Positions 26,493-38,400 of a stretch of 64,000 bases of DNA are shown here, piece after piece (within the stretch, counting starts at the first letter, position 1; each line of letters begins with the position of its first letter). This DNA is from Phallusia mammillata (lineage: Eukaryota > Chordata > Ascidiacea > Phlebobranchia > Ascidiidae). Position numbers and translations under genes: made by a program. The notes beneath the pieces are model-generated. The model saw only the letters and a list, made by a program, of their open reading frames with translations, was not told the origin of the DNA and ran no database searches. Where the stretch lies: contig QLIY01000389.1 in the NCBI GenBank assembly GCA_003260075.1, forward strand, positions 47,946 through 111,945. The letters run 5' to 3'.

Positions 26493-29400
26493 TAGTTTAA
26501 AAAGTATAGTTTATCCTAATATTTATCCTTATATTTGAAAAGATTAAAATTTATCCGTAATTGAAAATGTTTTGGAAGAAAACACTGTTTTTTGAATTAA
26601 TCTTTGGTGTTTTGAGGGCGAGGCCACAGTGGCATATGTTCAATCAGCCAGGCACAATACAAATACGCAATGTTTGCACTAACCCATGCCTCGGCCATCC
26701 AGAAATTTACTCTGTCACCAATGTGTGCAAATATAATGGCAATACATCAAGTGGCTTATATGATGAATGTGGTGCCTTTGGAATGTGTGTGAACAAATTC
26801 ACTCAAAAGAATTCATAAAAATTGTGCACACTAGTTAGCATAAGATAAATGAAATTTTCTTTTCTTTAAAACAAAAATCATGCAACATTTAAAAACAGAT
26901 TTGAAATATATAGTTGTTTAGTTACACGCCAAAACTGTAAATTTGCAGCAAGATTAACACAATTTAATCATTCACAACCTAATTTCCATGCTTTTCTATA
27001 AATAATGGAAAAATAGTTAAACAATTCATTTTTCTTTTTTGGGATGAACATATATATAAGTCTTTTACTCGGCACCTTAGTTGTTACAGACCACTTTTTG
27101 GTCAATGCACATTTCTGGAACAGGTTTTTAGGTGAAAAAACTATGAGTCACAGAAAAAAAACGAGCTAAGTGCCACAGTATATGTTTATAGGTACACAAA
27201 CAAAAAGACTGCATCATCTAAACGACTAAAGTCATAAGAATGTGAATATGTCGGAGGCAAACCCCCCCCCCCCAGAAGAGCTCTATAAACTTGACATTAT
27301 GCCTGGCAGCAATAGCTTAAATATATTTGAGTTACTACTAAAAAGTAAGGTATTTTGATGATGGTTTCAGCTACAAATAACAAAATGCATATAGCTTAAC
27401 TAATCAGCATTAAGCAGGAAGCACATAAGTTTTGTAATTTGAGTTAAATCAGCAACATATTTCAGTGTCATTTATTTGTTTATGGAATACGTTTAACTAG
27501 TATTTTGTTTGGCATCACACCAGTCGAACGACAAATTTGTTCAATCCGTTTGTTTGTACTTCATTTATTAACTTACAAAAGAGACAAAAACAGTTGGAAA
27601 TCTCACTTGCTTCTCAGGACAAGTTACTTGACCAAATGTTGCACAAGCTGATATATGTACATAGCACATAAATGGTAATACCTTTGCAGTGAATTCATCT
27701 TGTGGTGCAATGTGGTGCATTGGCGCAGGTAAGTTGTGATCAGGATCAGAGCAAGCATGAAAATCTCCTAAGCAATACAATAACATACTTTACATTGGTG
27801 TACCGATTGTTTTTAATAGTGTTGAGTTATTTTCACTTGGAAATAAATTGTGGCGACATATTGCACTAGAAGTTAGGAAAAAGCTGTGTAATGTTAGGAT
27901 TTGTACAACACAAAAATGAGGTAATAATTGACAAATTATGAATTGTGCTTAGACTGCATCACAGCATAAACTGGCACACGAGCTTTTGCACATTCATATG
28001 GTAAACATTAGGATTTGTTACGCAATTACATTTGTTTCTATTGATTCTTTTTCTGGGCCTTTATTCTAACTTCAGTAAAGAGTATCAGTAGTAAACTTAC
28101 ACAACTAATTAAGTTAGCTCATTTTTTATATAAGCTCATTTTTTGACAAAACTTAAGCCCCGTTGCAAACTATTTGTATCTAGCGTCGCATTATCCCCCC
28201 CCCCTGACAAAACTTAAGCCCCGTTGCAAACTATTTGTATCTTGCGTCGCATTATCAGAATAAAAGGTTTCTGGAGTGGCATAAAAAAGTTTACTCGCAT
28301 TTCATGACATATATTTTTTTTTAACCATTTATTAGGGTTTTACATATTAGCCAAATATTCGGACGTTTAAGAGATGATTTGGAAAAAGTACCAAACATGG
28401 GCACCCGAATATATTTTAAAACCAAAATTGGCATGGCGGTGTGTTCGAGTTGGACACCACTGGTATAGAAAGATAAATGGGGGTGAGACCAATCACAGAA
28501 GCCCCAACACATGATTGGGTGATAGGAAGGGGTTTAACAGAAACATTGGTTAACACTTTATTGAATAGTAAATTCTGTCAAACACACAATACAAATCTTT
28601 TGCTGTGAACTTGCCTATGGTTTGAATGGTTCTTTGGACGGATGCTTTGGGTGAAGTACTTCTTGAAAATCGAACTCCCAAACACATGAAGAAACAAACA
28701 AGCCATGTAGAGAGCAACCTACAAAAATTCAAACAAATAGTACAGATAAATGATATTTGCAAAAAGTGTAGCTTAGATTAACACACCAAACCAACCTTTT
28801 TGTGCTTTTACAGTCATTTAAAAGAATCCCTAATGAATATGCAGGGAGATTCAATTTGTTTGGAAATAAAAATATAAACCTTTCAGATCAATTTTTAAAA
28901 ATGAAAACAGTGTCTTCACATAGTAACTAGATTTAATATGTAAACTCAAATAGCAATGATTCAAGAAATACATACCACACCTACCTTTCAATAATAAAAT
29001 TGTAAGCTTTGTCACGCAGAAGAGACGGTAGAAGAAAAAAAGCAAAACACCTTGACATGACGATGGAAAAGACAAAAATAATGGAGCTGAGTAGGCATCT
29101 TGGCCAGCGGGAGTAACAGTGCTTGGTCAAAATAACTGATATAGGGAATGTAGTGAAAGCACAAAGCGCCAGCGTGCAAAGAAATGAAGGCAAATAGTGT
29201 TTGTGTAAAATAATGCCATGACTGTAGGAAAAACAGTCCACTGAAGAGCTGGACGCATTGCAGCACGATGGAAAAGTTGCTTCCGATTGCGAGTGTAATC
29301 CCAACCATACAATACCAAAATTTTCCAGCATACAGGAGATCAACAACAGATAAATGAGAAACATATTATTAAAACCACTGAAATCTTGCTTGTCAGATGT

Positions 29401-29736
29401 AGAATGGTGACAATCAATGCTTTCTTTCTCTGTCTCTTGCTTTTTCACAGTTTCACTGATGTTATTCGCTTTAGCGATCGGCACCTTGCGCTGTCGTAAA
29501 TGCATGCACCCGGCGTTCATATGCGAACTCGTAATGTTGTTTTCAAAATACTCCTTTTGTGGGACCAAATACACAGTTTCTTGTGATTGCCGAGAACAGC
29601 GACATGCTGTCGTGTTCTGGGTGAGGTATATTTTGAAGAGCGATTTGGACATAATGGATGCTGTGTTTGTGATGAGACACACACCACCCATGAGCACAGT
29701 AAAGCACATCCCGTACTCCACAGCCACATCCCACAT
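22299..29736 (-). CDS. Unrecognised multi-pass membrane protein with basic Arg-Arg-x-Ser tail (partial)
   Basis: Five minus-strand exons chain with matching phases: A from 29736 or upstream to 28985; B 28718-28615; C 27767-27682; D 26096-25941; E 22436-22299. Exon A holds about four hydrophobic segments (near MWDVAVEYG, NNMFLIYLLLISC, SFLCTLALCAF and CLLSSIIFVFSIVMS) and a long hydrophilic loop; B adds a fifth (STWLVCFFMCLG). C to E form a soluble tail with RRSLSD, RRRASLD and RRRTSLP, which look like basophilic-kinase (PKA-type) sites. Junctions are GT-AG except B to C, where the donor ATAG|GCAAGT is a strong GC-AG type. I do not recognise the family; a seven-helix receptor or a transporter is possible. 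The N-terminus is probably missing, because the frame is open some codons upstream of the Met at 29736. The last exon is unsure. Seen: open frames, phases, motifs. Inferred: that they are one gene. Confidence 0.5.
22437..25940. other. Putative long intron of the membrane-protein gene
   Basis: This lies between the phase-0 donor at the end of exon D (25941) and the phase-0 acceptor before exon E (22436). I see no further exon with matching phase inside, though a missed one cannot be excluded. It contains the assembly join at 23985. Confidence 0.35.
23985..23994. other. Poly-C assembly placeholder
   Basis: Exactly ten Cs. The about 50 bases that follow repeat 23584-23631; the roughly 350 bases between the copies have no partner after the run, so one haplotype may carry an insertion or the order may be wrong. 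Confidence 0.75.
26407..26492. other. 86-base poly-C run, assembly gap of estimated length
   Basis: Eighty-six uninterrupted Cs, with no duplication of the flanks. By analogy with the ten-base runs I read it as a gap whose size was estimated and whose Ns were written as C. An uninterrupted 86-base C tract in AT-rich DNA would otherwise be remarkable. Confidence 0.7.
27262..27273. other. Poly-C assembly placeholder
   Basis: There are twelve Cs, probably ten plus flanking bases. I see no duplicated flank here. Confidence 0.6.
27514..27545. repeat. Solo end of a terminal-inverted-repeat element
   Basis: These bases closely match the terminal repeat of the small element at 43081-43222 (cacaccag, then a diverged stretch, then gacaaatttgtt). 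No partner end is obvious nearby, so it is a fragment. Confidence 0.45.
27955..28462. mobile_element. 5'-truncated copy of the hAT-type element at 38989-39484
   Basis: From about 27955 to 28462 the sequence follows the complete copy at 38989-39484, including agcttttgcacatt, the tttgacaaaact stretch and the right end gttggacaccactg. The left terminal repeat is not seen. The element is interrupted by an assembly join at 28195. Confidence 0.7.
28195..28204. other. Poly-C assembly placeholder
   Basis: Exactly ten Cs. 28144-28194 is repeated at 28205-28255 with one visible difference. Confidence 0.85.
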
Positions 29737-30693
29737 GATCAGAGCTATTGTCAGCCTGCGTGCATCTTCAAGTCAGTGATTACTCAAAATTAAAATGCAA
29801 CAGAATTGAAAACTAAATTTTAAAGCATTGTCCTGCACAGCAATTCGCACACTTTGTAAGACAGGCTATAGACTACAGTTTTTTAGACAATATGTTTTAG
29901 CAGACATACCAAATAATATTTTTGGATGGTATAACTCTATACATTTATCTGCATGAAAAGTATAAAAAAACTTTTCTAGCTCATCATTTAAAGCATTTTG
30001 TCCTAAACAAACATATAAAAACACAACATACAATAATTAAAATTTGTGTTTTATTTCTAATTTCCACCCATCACACTCAGCTTACTAAACCTTAACACAA
30101 AAAATAAAGCTAGCTCATTCTTGAAAGCTTTATATGTCTTGTAGCTGCTGTAAATGCCACAAAAAATGTTGGGTTGTTTTTGGAAAGCCAAATGAGCAAA
30201 AAATGAGACCTTTTATTTTACAGCATACAGCTTTATTTCCTCTTTTCCAAACCATTTTATTGAGTGGTACCAACTTTAATATAAATTATGTTGTCATTAT
30301 GCTAATTTAAATAATGTGCTTGGTAGACTGAACTTACAAAACTGCACAAAAAACTTTAAAGCAAAAACACAATATTAAACTAATGCAGTTAGGCAAGTAT
30401 ATGCCTTTAACATCAACAAAACAGTAAATATATCAGACTAGCAATCAACCCAATGCATTTATGCTGCAGTGACACTTACATACCAGCGGAAGTGTGTGAC
30501 AGTTACACAGCCGTAAGTCTGAAGCCAGCGCGATGTTAACTAAGATATATAAACCTCAATGTTTGCACACCACACCATCAAACTGACAGGCGATCAGGCA
30601 TTTAAATCGACACACCCTTTATCGACAAGCAACCAGAAGTTCCGATAAAAATGTAGATTGTAGCGCAAAACAAAACATAGACGTATCCGTCTG

Positions 30694-30948
30694 TTAGCAC
30701 TTCGTATATAAACCGGCATATTGGTTCTTTGCAAAACAGTAAGTACCAAACACCGCGACTTGAATTATAACAAGATTTACAGTCATGTTTGACCTTTGCC
30801 TAGCGTCAGTACTTAAATGGACGACATAAGTCTTAAACAAACAGGCCCTGCAAAGCAACTGGCAACCTGGCAACCACTTCCATCGTATTAAGTTGTTGCC
30901 TTGAACAAAATTTTCACCGTCTTGCAACATTCTCTCGCGCATGCGCAC
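30694..30948 (-). other. Unassigned open frame upstream of the membrane-protein gene
   Basis: An 84-codon frame opens at an ATG at 30948. Its C-terminal third is mildly hydrophobic. It may be a 5' exon or leader of the gene to the left, or chance. No family resemblance and no convincing splice junction are seen, so I give it little weight. Confidence 0.15.
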
Positions 30949-32441
30949 AAGACTGATCTGTCACAAACAGTCCGTGTCGTTCCAGTGCCCAAAACCGAAT
31001 TTAAGGTATATGTTGACAATCCGTGGTAAAAACAGATTCATTCAGTTCGAATTTTGAACTTAATTTTTATGTTGTGTTATATCAACAATCAATAGACTAA
31101 AAATTTACTTACTGACAGTGATTCTTCGTAGGCTACCCACAAATAAGTTTACATTAGTTCATTTGTTCAGTAACGAAGTCATAGGGTTACAAAATAAGTA
31201 TTAACATTAGACCTAATGCAACATAGACTGCTTTAAAAGCTTGGGTAGCATTATTTGACCGCCCATATTTAGTAGGGCCTAGGCAACAGCCCAGTTTGAA
31301 AACTCGCTGAAAAACATAATCTCCATGAAATCAACTTTAAGTGGATACGTTTCCAGATTTTTTGACTTTATTGAGCATTAAACCAAACCTGGTTACCAAC
31401 CGAGTTCTCAAAAACTTTAATTAGAGCGCCGTGTGACCGAATTGCATGTACTTCAATCCTTTTTCAGACTTGATACAACTTGACATGAGCCCTACATTCT
31501 TTATCAAACACATCGACATAACATGTATTTTTAATCTTATCCACGCAAAAACACACTTAAACCGAAACAAGGTCACACAAGATAGAAAAAAACTTGGCGC
31601 ATTATGTGCTATTGACTAAGTTGCATTTGAAGAGTGGCAAGACCGCGTCAAAAATTCAGCAATCTGGCAGCAATAACCGAGGTTGATACTTTAGTCTTAG
31701 ATTCTTGGCAGAAAGGTTGTGTGATGCGATAAATTAAAAGTCATTTATACCCTCAGAGGACAAACATCGCAAAACATGACAAATACAAATGGATATCAAA
31801 AACACACACAAATATATATTTACCAAATCTCACCACATAAAACCAAGCTTTATGTAAGTAGCCTATTGTGTAGGGTGCAAATATAAATTTGCGCTACGAG
31901 AATCAGTTTGCGAACGCACTACAAGTGAAAAAGGTGCCTTTGGTGTTTGTGAACAAGCACCACAAACACTACTAAGCAATCTAAGCCAAAGATGAAAAAT
32001 GCGCGAAAACTTGTGTTTGCTGGAGGCATGGTGTGGATAATTTAGCGCTAGCAATTGTGACCACTGAGATAAGTTTTTCACTAATACGTTGTGGGGCTTT
32101 GTGTTTTTATGGAGTACAGCAGTACAGGTGTATCACGGAAATACATTGACCAATTCCAATCAGTTTCTGTAGTTGGAAAATGGCTGTAATCAATATGACG
32201 TGCAAAATCATATAGTAACCGCTAAGCACAATAAATAAACGATTTAAACATCTCAATTGTTTTTTATACGTAGCTAAAATGCTTGCGCCACAACACTTTG
32301 GAAAGCCTATGGGGGAGCAAAATACCCCCCGAAAAAAATAATGAACAAACGAACGACGACAAAAACAGCAAACAAAAACAGGAACAAATGCCTAAAAATA
32401 TCGTTAAAACAGCCAATATCTTGATACAAACAACCGATTAA
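30949..32441. other. Intergenic stretch 3' of CPT1; nothing seen
   Basis: The region between the CPT1 stop codon and the unassigned frame at 30694-30948 shows no exon of a known family on either strand. It presumably includes the CPT1 3' untranslated region (minus strand, starting at 32441). Confidence 0.4.
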
Positions 32442-35400
32442 CTATTTCTTGACTTTCATGTTCTCGCACAAGTCTCTCAGGTCTTCCATTGCTTTTTTGA
32501 TGTTCATCGCGAAACGGTCGGAGTCCTGTGAAAATTAAAAACTTTATCAACTAAAGCAGGGGTCGGCAACCTTTTTAGCATTGCGGACCGTTTAAAAATA
32601 CGGCTCATATATAAGTTATATATTTGGACTTAGTAATACGGCCGTATGCAAGAACTGCTACAAAAAATGGTTCAAAGCATTTGACCTGAAAAACTATAGG
32701 GCCCCGGAACATACTTCTCATGGACCGGCATAGGGCCGCGGCTCGGCGATTGCCAACCACTGAATTAAAAGCACGTATGTTTTTTGTATAAAAGTTAACA
32801 CGAGGATTTAGCCAACGTTAGTTTACTTAATTGCAAAAATTGTGGTATACAGGGCTTTTCCACAACGTTATACCATGTGAAGATTTAAATCGAGTTAACC
32901 ACAATAAACATAACCTGGGTCTGGTTGGATAAAATACGAAAATTGAATTCGAGGTATGAGTCGGGCATCGACCTTTACCGCTTAATGCAGTGTTCTTTCA
33001 AGCTTTTTTGGTTACAGACCCACAAAAACTACGGTAGAGCTACTAATGTGAGAACTCAATTTAAAACGTTTGCTCAATGTTGATATAGGGCGTAAAGAAC
33101 ACAGTTATTTTAGGGTTGGAACTAAATTAAAGGTTAGGAGCTAATTTTCACCATAGAACCTTATCTAATCCTAATATCCCTAACCGTAAGCATTTTCTTA
33201 AAGTTTTGCTTTTAAATAACGCTCTTTGCGCCATTTAGTGATATTTCGCAAACGTTAGTAAATGAGTTCTTGCGTTAATAGCTCCACCAATAAGTACACG
33301 CAATTAATTGACACTGCGGAGTACGGGCCGCTCACGGAGCATTTTTTAGCCCCCAAAGGGTTAATGCACGCCAGGTTGTGACACCTCGACTCAAACTAAA
33401 GTCGGTTGTATTACTACGCAATATAAGCTACTATTCAAAAGTTATCATTGTTAACTACTGATATATCTTACACTGTTATGTATGCGCGTGTTAATATACT
33501 CACAGTTTCTGGTGATGAACGTTTACTAGAGATATGGAACATAATCAGATCTTCATGACAGATGATATAGGACACGCCATAACCATCGTCAGCAACCTTA
33601 AGAGATAAATCAGAATAATAAATCATATGGGCGTGGAGGAGGTGTGTCAGCATCATGAATTAACACAAAATTTTGTTTATTTTGGTCAAATACAAAATTT
33701 TTGTTCAACAAACGTCACAATTTAAACTTAATTTTAAAACATGATAGCTCAAACAACTCTTCAATTCGTTCTTCAAATTTCCAATTTTTTATTTATTTTA
33801 TTTTGTGGAAATCTCAAATTCATTAAAACACAAAATTTATGGAAAGCAACTAACAAGCTAATTATCAGCAAACAAGCAAAATCAACTTTATCAAATATAT
33901 ATACTACACAAGCTAATCAAATTAGTTGTATTTTATTGCAAGCAATATGGTCTGTTGAAAACCGCATGCGAAATGACCAAGCCACCAAATAAAATACAAA
34001 ACCACAAGCACCATGTCCAACAAAACAGGTATTTTCTATTAAAAACTGCCCTTCCCCCCCCCCAAGCCACCAAATAAAATACAAAACCACAAGCACCATG
34101 TCCAACAAAACTTGGATGAAAATTGAAAAATGTCTCAGGTATTTTCTATTAAAAACTGCCCTAACAAAAGTTCATAATATTAACTGTTCAGTGCTGACAA
34201 CACTTATTCATCAAAAAAATATTGAAAAAGTGTATCCATTATATTTTGGTTCATTATTATATTTATCCCCATATAAAAGAGCCTTTATAATTTTTTCTCT
34301 GAATGTAAAAATTCATGTGATCACAATCTGTACGTTGGTTTCGAACACTTAATATTATTTTACCCTCTCACCTTTCACCCCAGCTTGACGCAAATTAAAA
34401 ACGTTCCAAATATAGATGCTTGGATTATGAATTAAAAAAATCCAATACAAACCATGCAAACTAATCATCACCACTAAAAAAATCACCAAGCTACAATAAA
34501 TAAGCAAAACCCCATGCTAATGCTTTTCAGGAGAAGAAGAGATAAAGAAATAGTGCAGGGGGTAAGAGGGGGGGAGCACTTAACTTCAGGATGATTAATC
34601 ATAGGGAATCTCGCATAAGCTGATCAGAAACTACAAAGACAAGCAACAGGGAATGTAACATTTAATGTTTTGATGTTGGAAGTTAAACATGCGAAATGCT
34701 TAATCATTGAAACTTAAGGTACAGTAAGTCCTTTGGCACAAATAAATATACCAACTTCAAAAAAACTGTATAGGTTACAAAAGGGTGCGTTTGCAAACTC
34801 AGTAAACTGCAGCAGCGTAAAACAATTGTGTCGCAAAGCTTATAAAAAAATAGGACAGCGTAACCCTTAAATTACCTCGAAAGTTATTTTTTTCAAACTT
34901 TAAAAAACTCAGCCATTGAGGAAAACATGATTCACTGACACAGAAACATGACCTCATTCCGAATGACGTCACCCATACGCACGCGACTACAGAGTGACGT
35001 CAGGTTAACTTCGCATGCGGTTTCCAAGGTGTTGTGTGCAAGACAGGCACTGCCACCACCACCTCTAGGTGGCGCAAAACCATGCTACACATAAATTGAC
35101 ACCGCTAGGGTGCGCGCACATACCGGGCCGAAGCCGCCGCCTCCGGAGAGGAACCGGGGATGTTTCTTCAAGTTAATTGTCATCACTTGTTGATGCGGAG
35201 TTTGCGACGTGCTGAGACGCCATGGCTCCTGGAGGACCTGCGCTCGTGTCCGCAGGAGGATAGATCAGTGGGAAGAGCGCAGAAAAGCACAAAAACACAA
35301 AAGAAAAGCCCGGTTACTAATCGCATGCAATAAACACTCGCTGATTAGTTGCTATGGTGATTCAAGGCGCGCTCGGTGGGTGGCGCAATTGAGCTGCCTT

Positions 35401-38400
35401 TGGGGGGTGTAAGGGCTGAATGGGGACTTACCGGACCGAACCCACCACCGGTAGGGGAGAGGTCTTTTCTTTTGCTATAATCGAATAGCTTGCCCTGATC
35501 CATTGCAGTCTGCGACGTGGAAAGCCTCCAAACTTCGCTTAAAACCTGGTTGGCAGCTTACAGTGACAGATGCCACATGTGTGACAGATGACATGTGCCA
35601 CACAATGTGACACTTGTCAGTGTATTTTGACACAGGATAACGTGACATTGGTTAAAATAGGTTGGTATGTAGTAAGCTGTTTTTTCCGTGGGTTTATTGT
35701 CGGAATGCCATTGGATATTCTCAAAACGCATTACATCGAAAATAGATTTTTCGAACGGTACCACTAGTTCTTTGTTACAACGTTAGGTATTTATAAAACG
35801 TGAAATCTGAGAAGTCTCCGGTATTTTAGCTTTCATTCAATGCGTAGACATTGGACATTATGTTAATATACCTTCTGTAGGAACGGAGATTCGATTTTGA
35901 GGTACTTGGAGACGACATACAGACAAAATAAGTGTCTGTCGATTCCCATGCCTGCCATTGCTTCCTTGTAACTGTTCACGTGACGGTCAACCGCCTTGTT
36001 AAACAGAGCGTGACGTTCCTCGTCCTACATTAAAAAACCAGATTAATTGTGTAAGGCTTTTTCTTATACAATGTTAATCTCTTTCGTGATAAAGTATGAT
36101 CACCAAGAGTTGCAAGTCGGGCCGGGCTTTTCGGGTCGCGTTCGGGCACATTTACTGATCTTCGGCCCTAATTCATGCTCTGTTGTTTCAAAGATCTCTT
36201 CAGAGCGCCTTTAGGGCGTGTTTTTGTACTTTGATTATCAGGCCCTAATTCAAGCCAATTACAACTGTGTGACTATTTGCAAAAAAAGATGTACAGCGGC
36301 AATAGTAGCATGGTTTTTGGAAAGCCTGCTGCCAAAAATGTTACCAAGTTGGTAAACTGTCATAAGGTACAGTGGTGAGTTGTAACATGGGAATTTATAA
36401 AACGGTCTTGTACTTTTTCTCAGATGGACAAAATATTGACGAAATCATCGAAATTGTGGATTAGTAAAATCACATAACATTGATTCTTACCGTGGTGTTG
36501 GGGTCATCTATAGATCTTGCAAACGCCACCATCTCACTTGTACAAGATCTCACAGTTTCAGTTCGGCCTTCACGGAACAGGCGAGTCATTGACGCTTCGT
36601 AGGTTAAAGAAAAGTGTCCTTTGTCCTGACACAACAAAATGTTCAACTTGAATTTAATTGGAAATTTCAAAATCAAAAGCATTGTATTCGTAACTCCTAA
36701 AAAGCGGACGCATTTTATGACAGGAATCGCGTTTGATACCGTCTTAAACTTCGCTTAAAACCTGGCTGGCAGGTGGTAAATGACACATGCCACCGATGTG
36801 ACAGGTACAAACATACCACCCCCCCCCCAAAATGTTCAACTTGAATTTAATTGGAAATTTCAAAATCAAAAGCATTTTTATTCGTAACTCCTAAAAAGCG
36901 GACGCATTTTATGACAGGAATCGCACTTGATGCCGTCTCAAACTTCGCTTAAAATCTGGCTGGCATGTGGTAAATGACACATGCCACCGATGTGACAGGT
37001 ACAAATGAATTTAAATGCACACCGATAACAAATGCTGTTCTTTGAAACATCTAAATGGAGTTACTTGGACATAACTTCTATGGTATTTTTACATTTGCTG
37101 GTTTAACAACTTATATAAAACTATGAACTATGAACCCCGTTTCAAATTACATTTCTACTTGTTAATGAAGACCAATTTCTAGTTTTTAACGGTTCTTGAG
37201 TAAAGCTGATATGAAAACATGCATGGCCTTTCAGACCCACTTTTAAAGGTATCTGCTGTATTATACATAACGTCAGAAAAAGGCTACATAAACAACGTGC
37301 AAGCTTTTGCTGCGTAATCCATTTACACAAAATGTGATCCTTTTAGAAATATATTTTTACATCATAATACAGATAAATATATAAACTGCTGCTGCCAGGC
37401 ATTAAGTCGGTGCAAAAATACAATTGTCGGAAGAGCTGTATAAAGTTGATAATACAGATAACTTGTCACATTTGCAATTAAAAACACAACTGACCCTGAG
37501 ATGGGCAAGCTGGAGAGCAGATTGGATGAAGGCATCAGGGGAAACCTTGAAAGTCTTGATCAGTCCTTTGCCGAAGGGTTTGAATGCAAACACGTGGAGA
37601 TGTACGTCATCAGCAAGTTCACGGGCCAGTTTCAAGCTGGTGTCCATCACTTGGAGACACTAATAAAAAATATTCAAAAAATTTTTTTTTTTAAAAGCAG
37701 TGTTTTCAACCTTTGGAGCAACGGACCCTGGTATATCTGCTGGAAAAATTTACCTAAATCATTTTGATAATTTATTCTGCGCATTTCTTCAAAATAATGA
37801 CAAGTGCCACATAAAGATAAAAAGCATACGAATCCAAAATTTTGTTATTGGACAAAGATTTTGTACTAACAAATTCCTCGACCATTCTCCGGGCCTACCC
37901 CCCCCCCATCATTTTGATAATTTATTCTGCGCATTTCTTCAAAATAATGACAAGTCCCACATAAAGATAAAAAGCATACGAATCCCAAATTTTGTCATTG
38001 GACAAAGATTTTGTACTAACAAATTCCCGACCATTCTCCGGGCCTGTTAAAGTGTCTTGAAAACTCTGTTTGAAACCCGCTGCCTTGGGGCATTGTTTAT
38101 GCTCACCTCTTTCGGAAAGTCCCACTTCAGCCGTTCGTGAAATATCGGGTCCATTGAAGGAACTCCCATCAATTTCCCGTCTTCGCCGTATTTGATCTTC
38201 TGAAATTCGTATCCGAGTGATTCCTCCATCAAATGGCTCATGATGGGAGCATCGGCCCACGAATGCTCACCATTCATTCCTATTCGCCCGTTCTTGTAGG
38301 CGATCACATTGAATGACTTGTCAAACCACCTACGAAAATGTGAGTTGTTTAAAGTTTGAAACATTTTATAGAACACTCTTATCACTGAGATGAGCCTTTA

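Noticed and set aside
26289..26495. Open frame ending in a run of about 28 prolines
   Set aside because: The prolines are the 86-base C run, which I read as an assembly placeholder; the rest of the frame has no protein character.
26561..26818. Cysteine-containing plus-strand frame resembling an EGF-like fragment
   Set aside because: Cys spacing fits no EGF pattern, it lacks convincing splice sites, and it lies within an intron of the minus-strand gene.
34561..34576. G-rich run as a minus-strand counterpart of the C runs
   Set aside because: It is only seven Gs, has no duplicated flanks and is part of ordinary purine-rich sequence.
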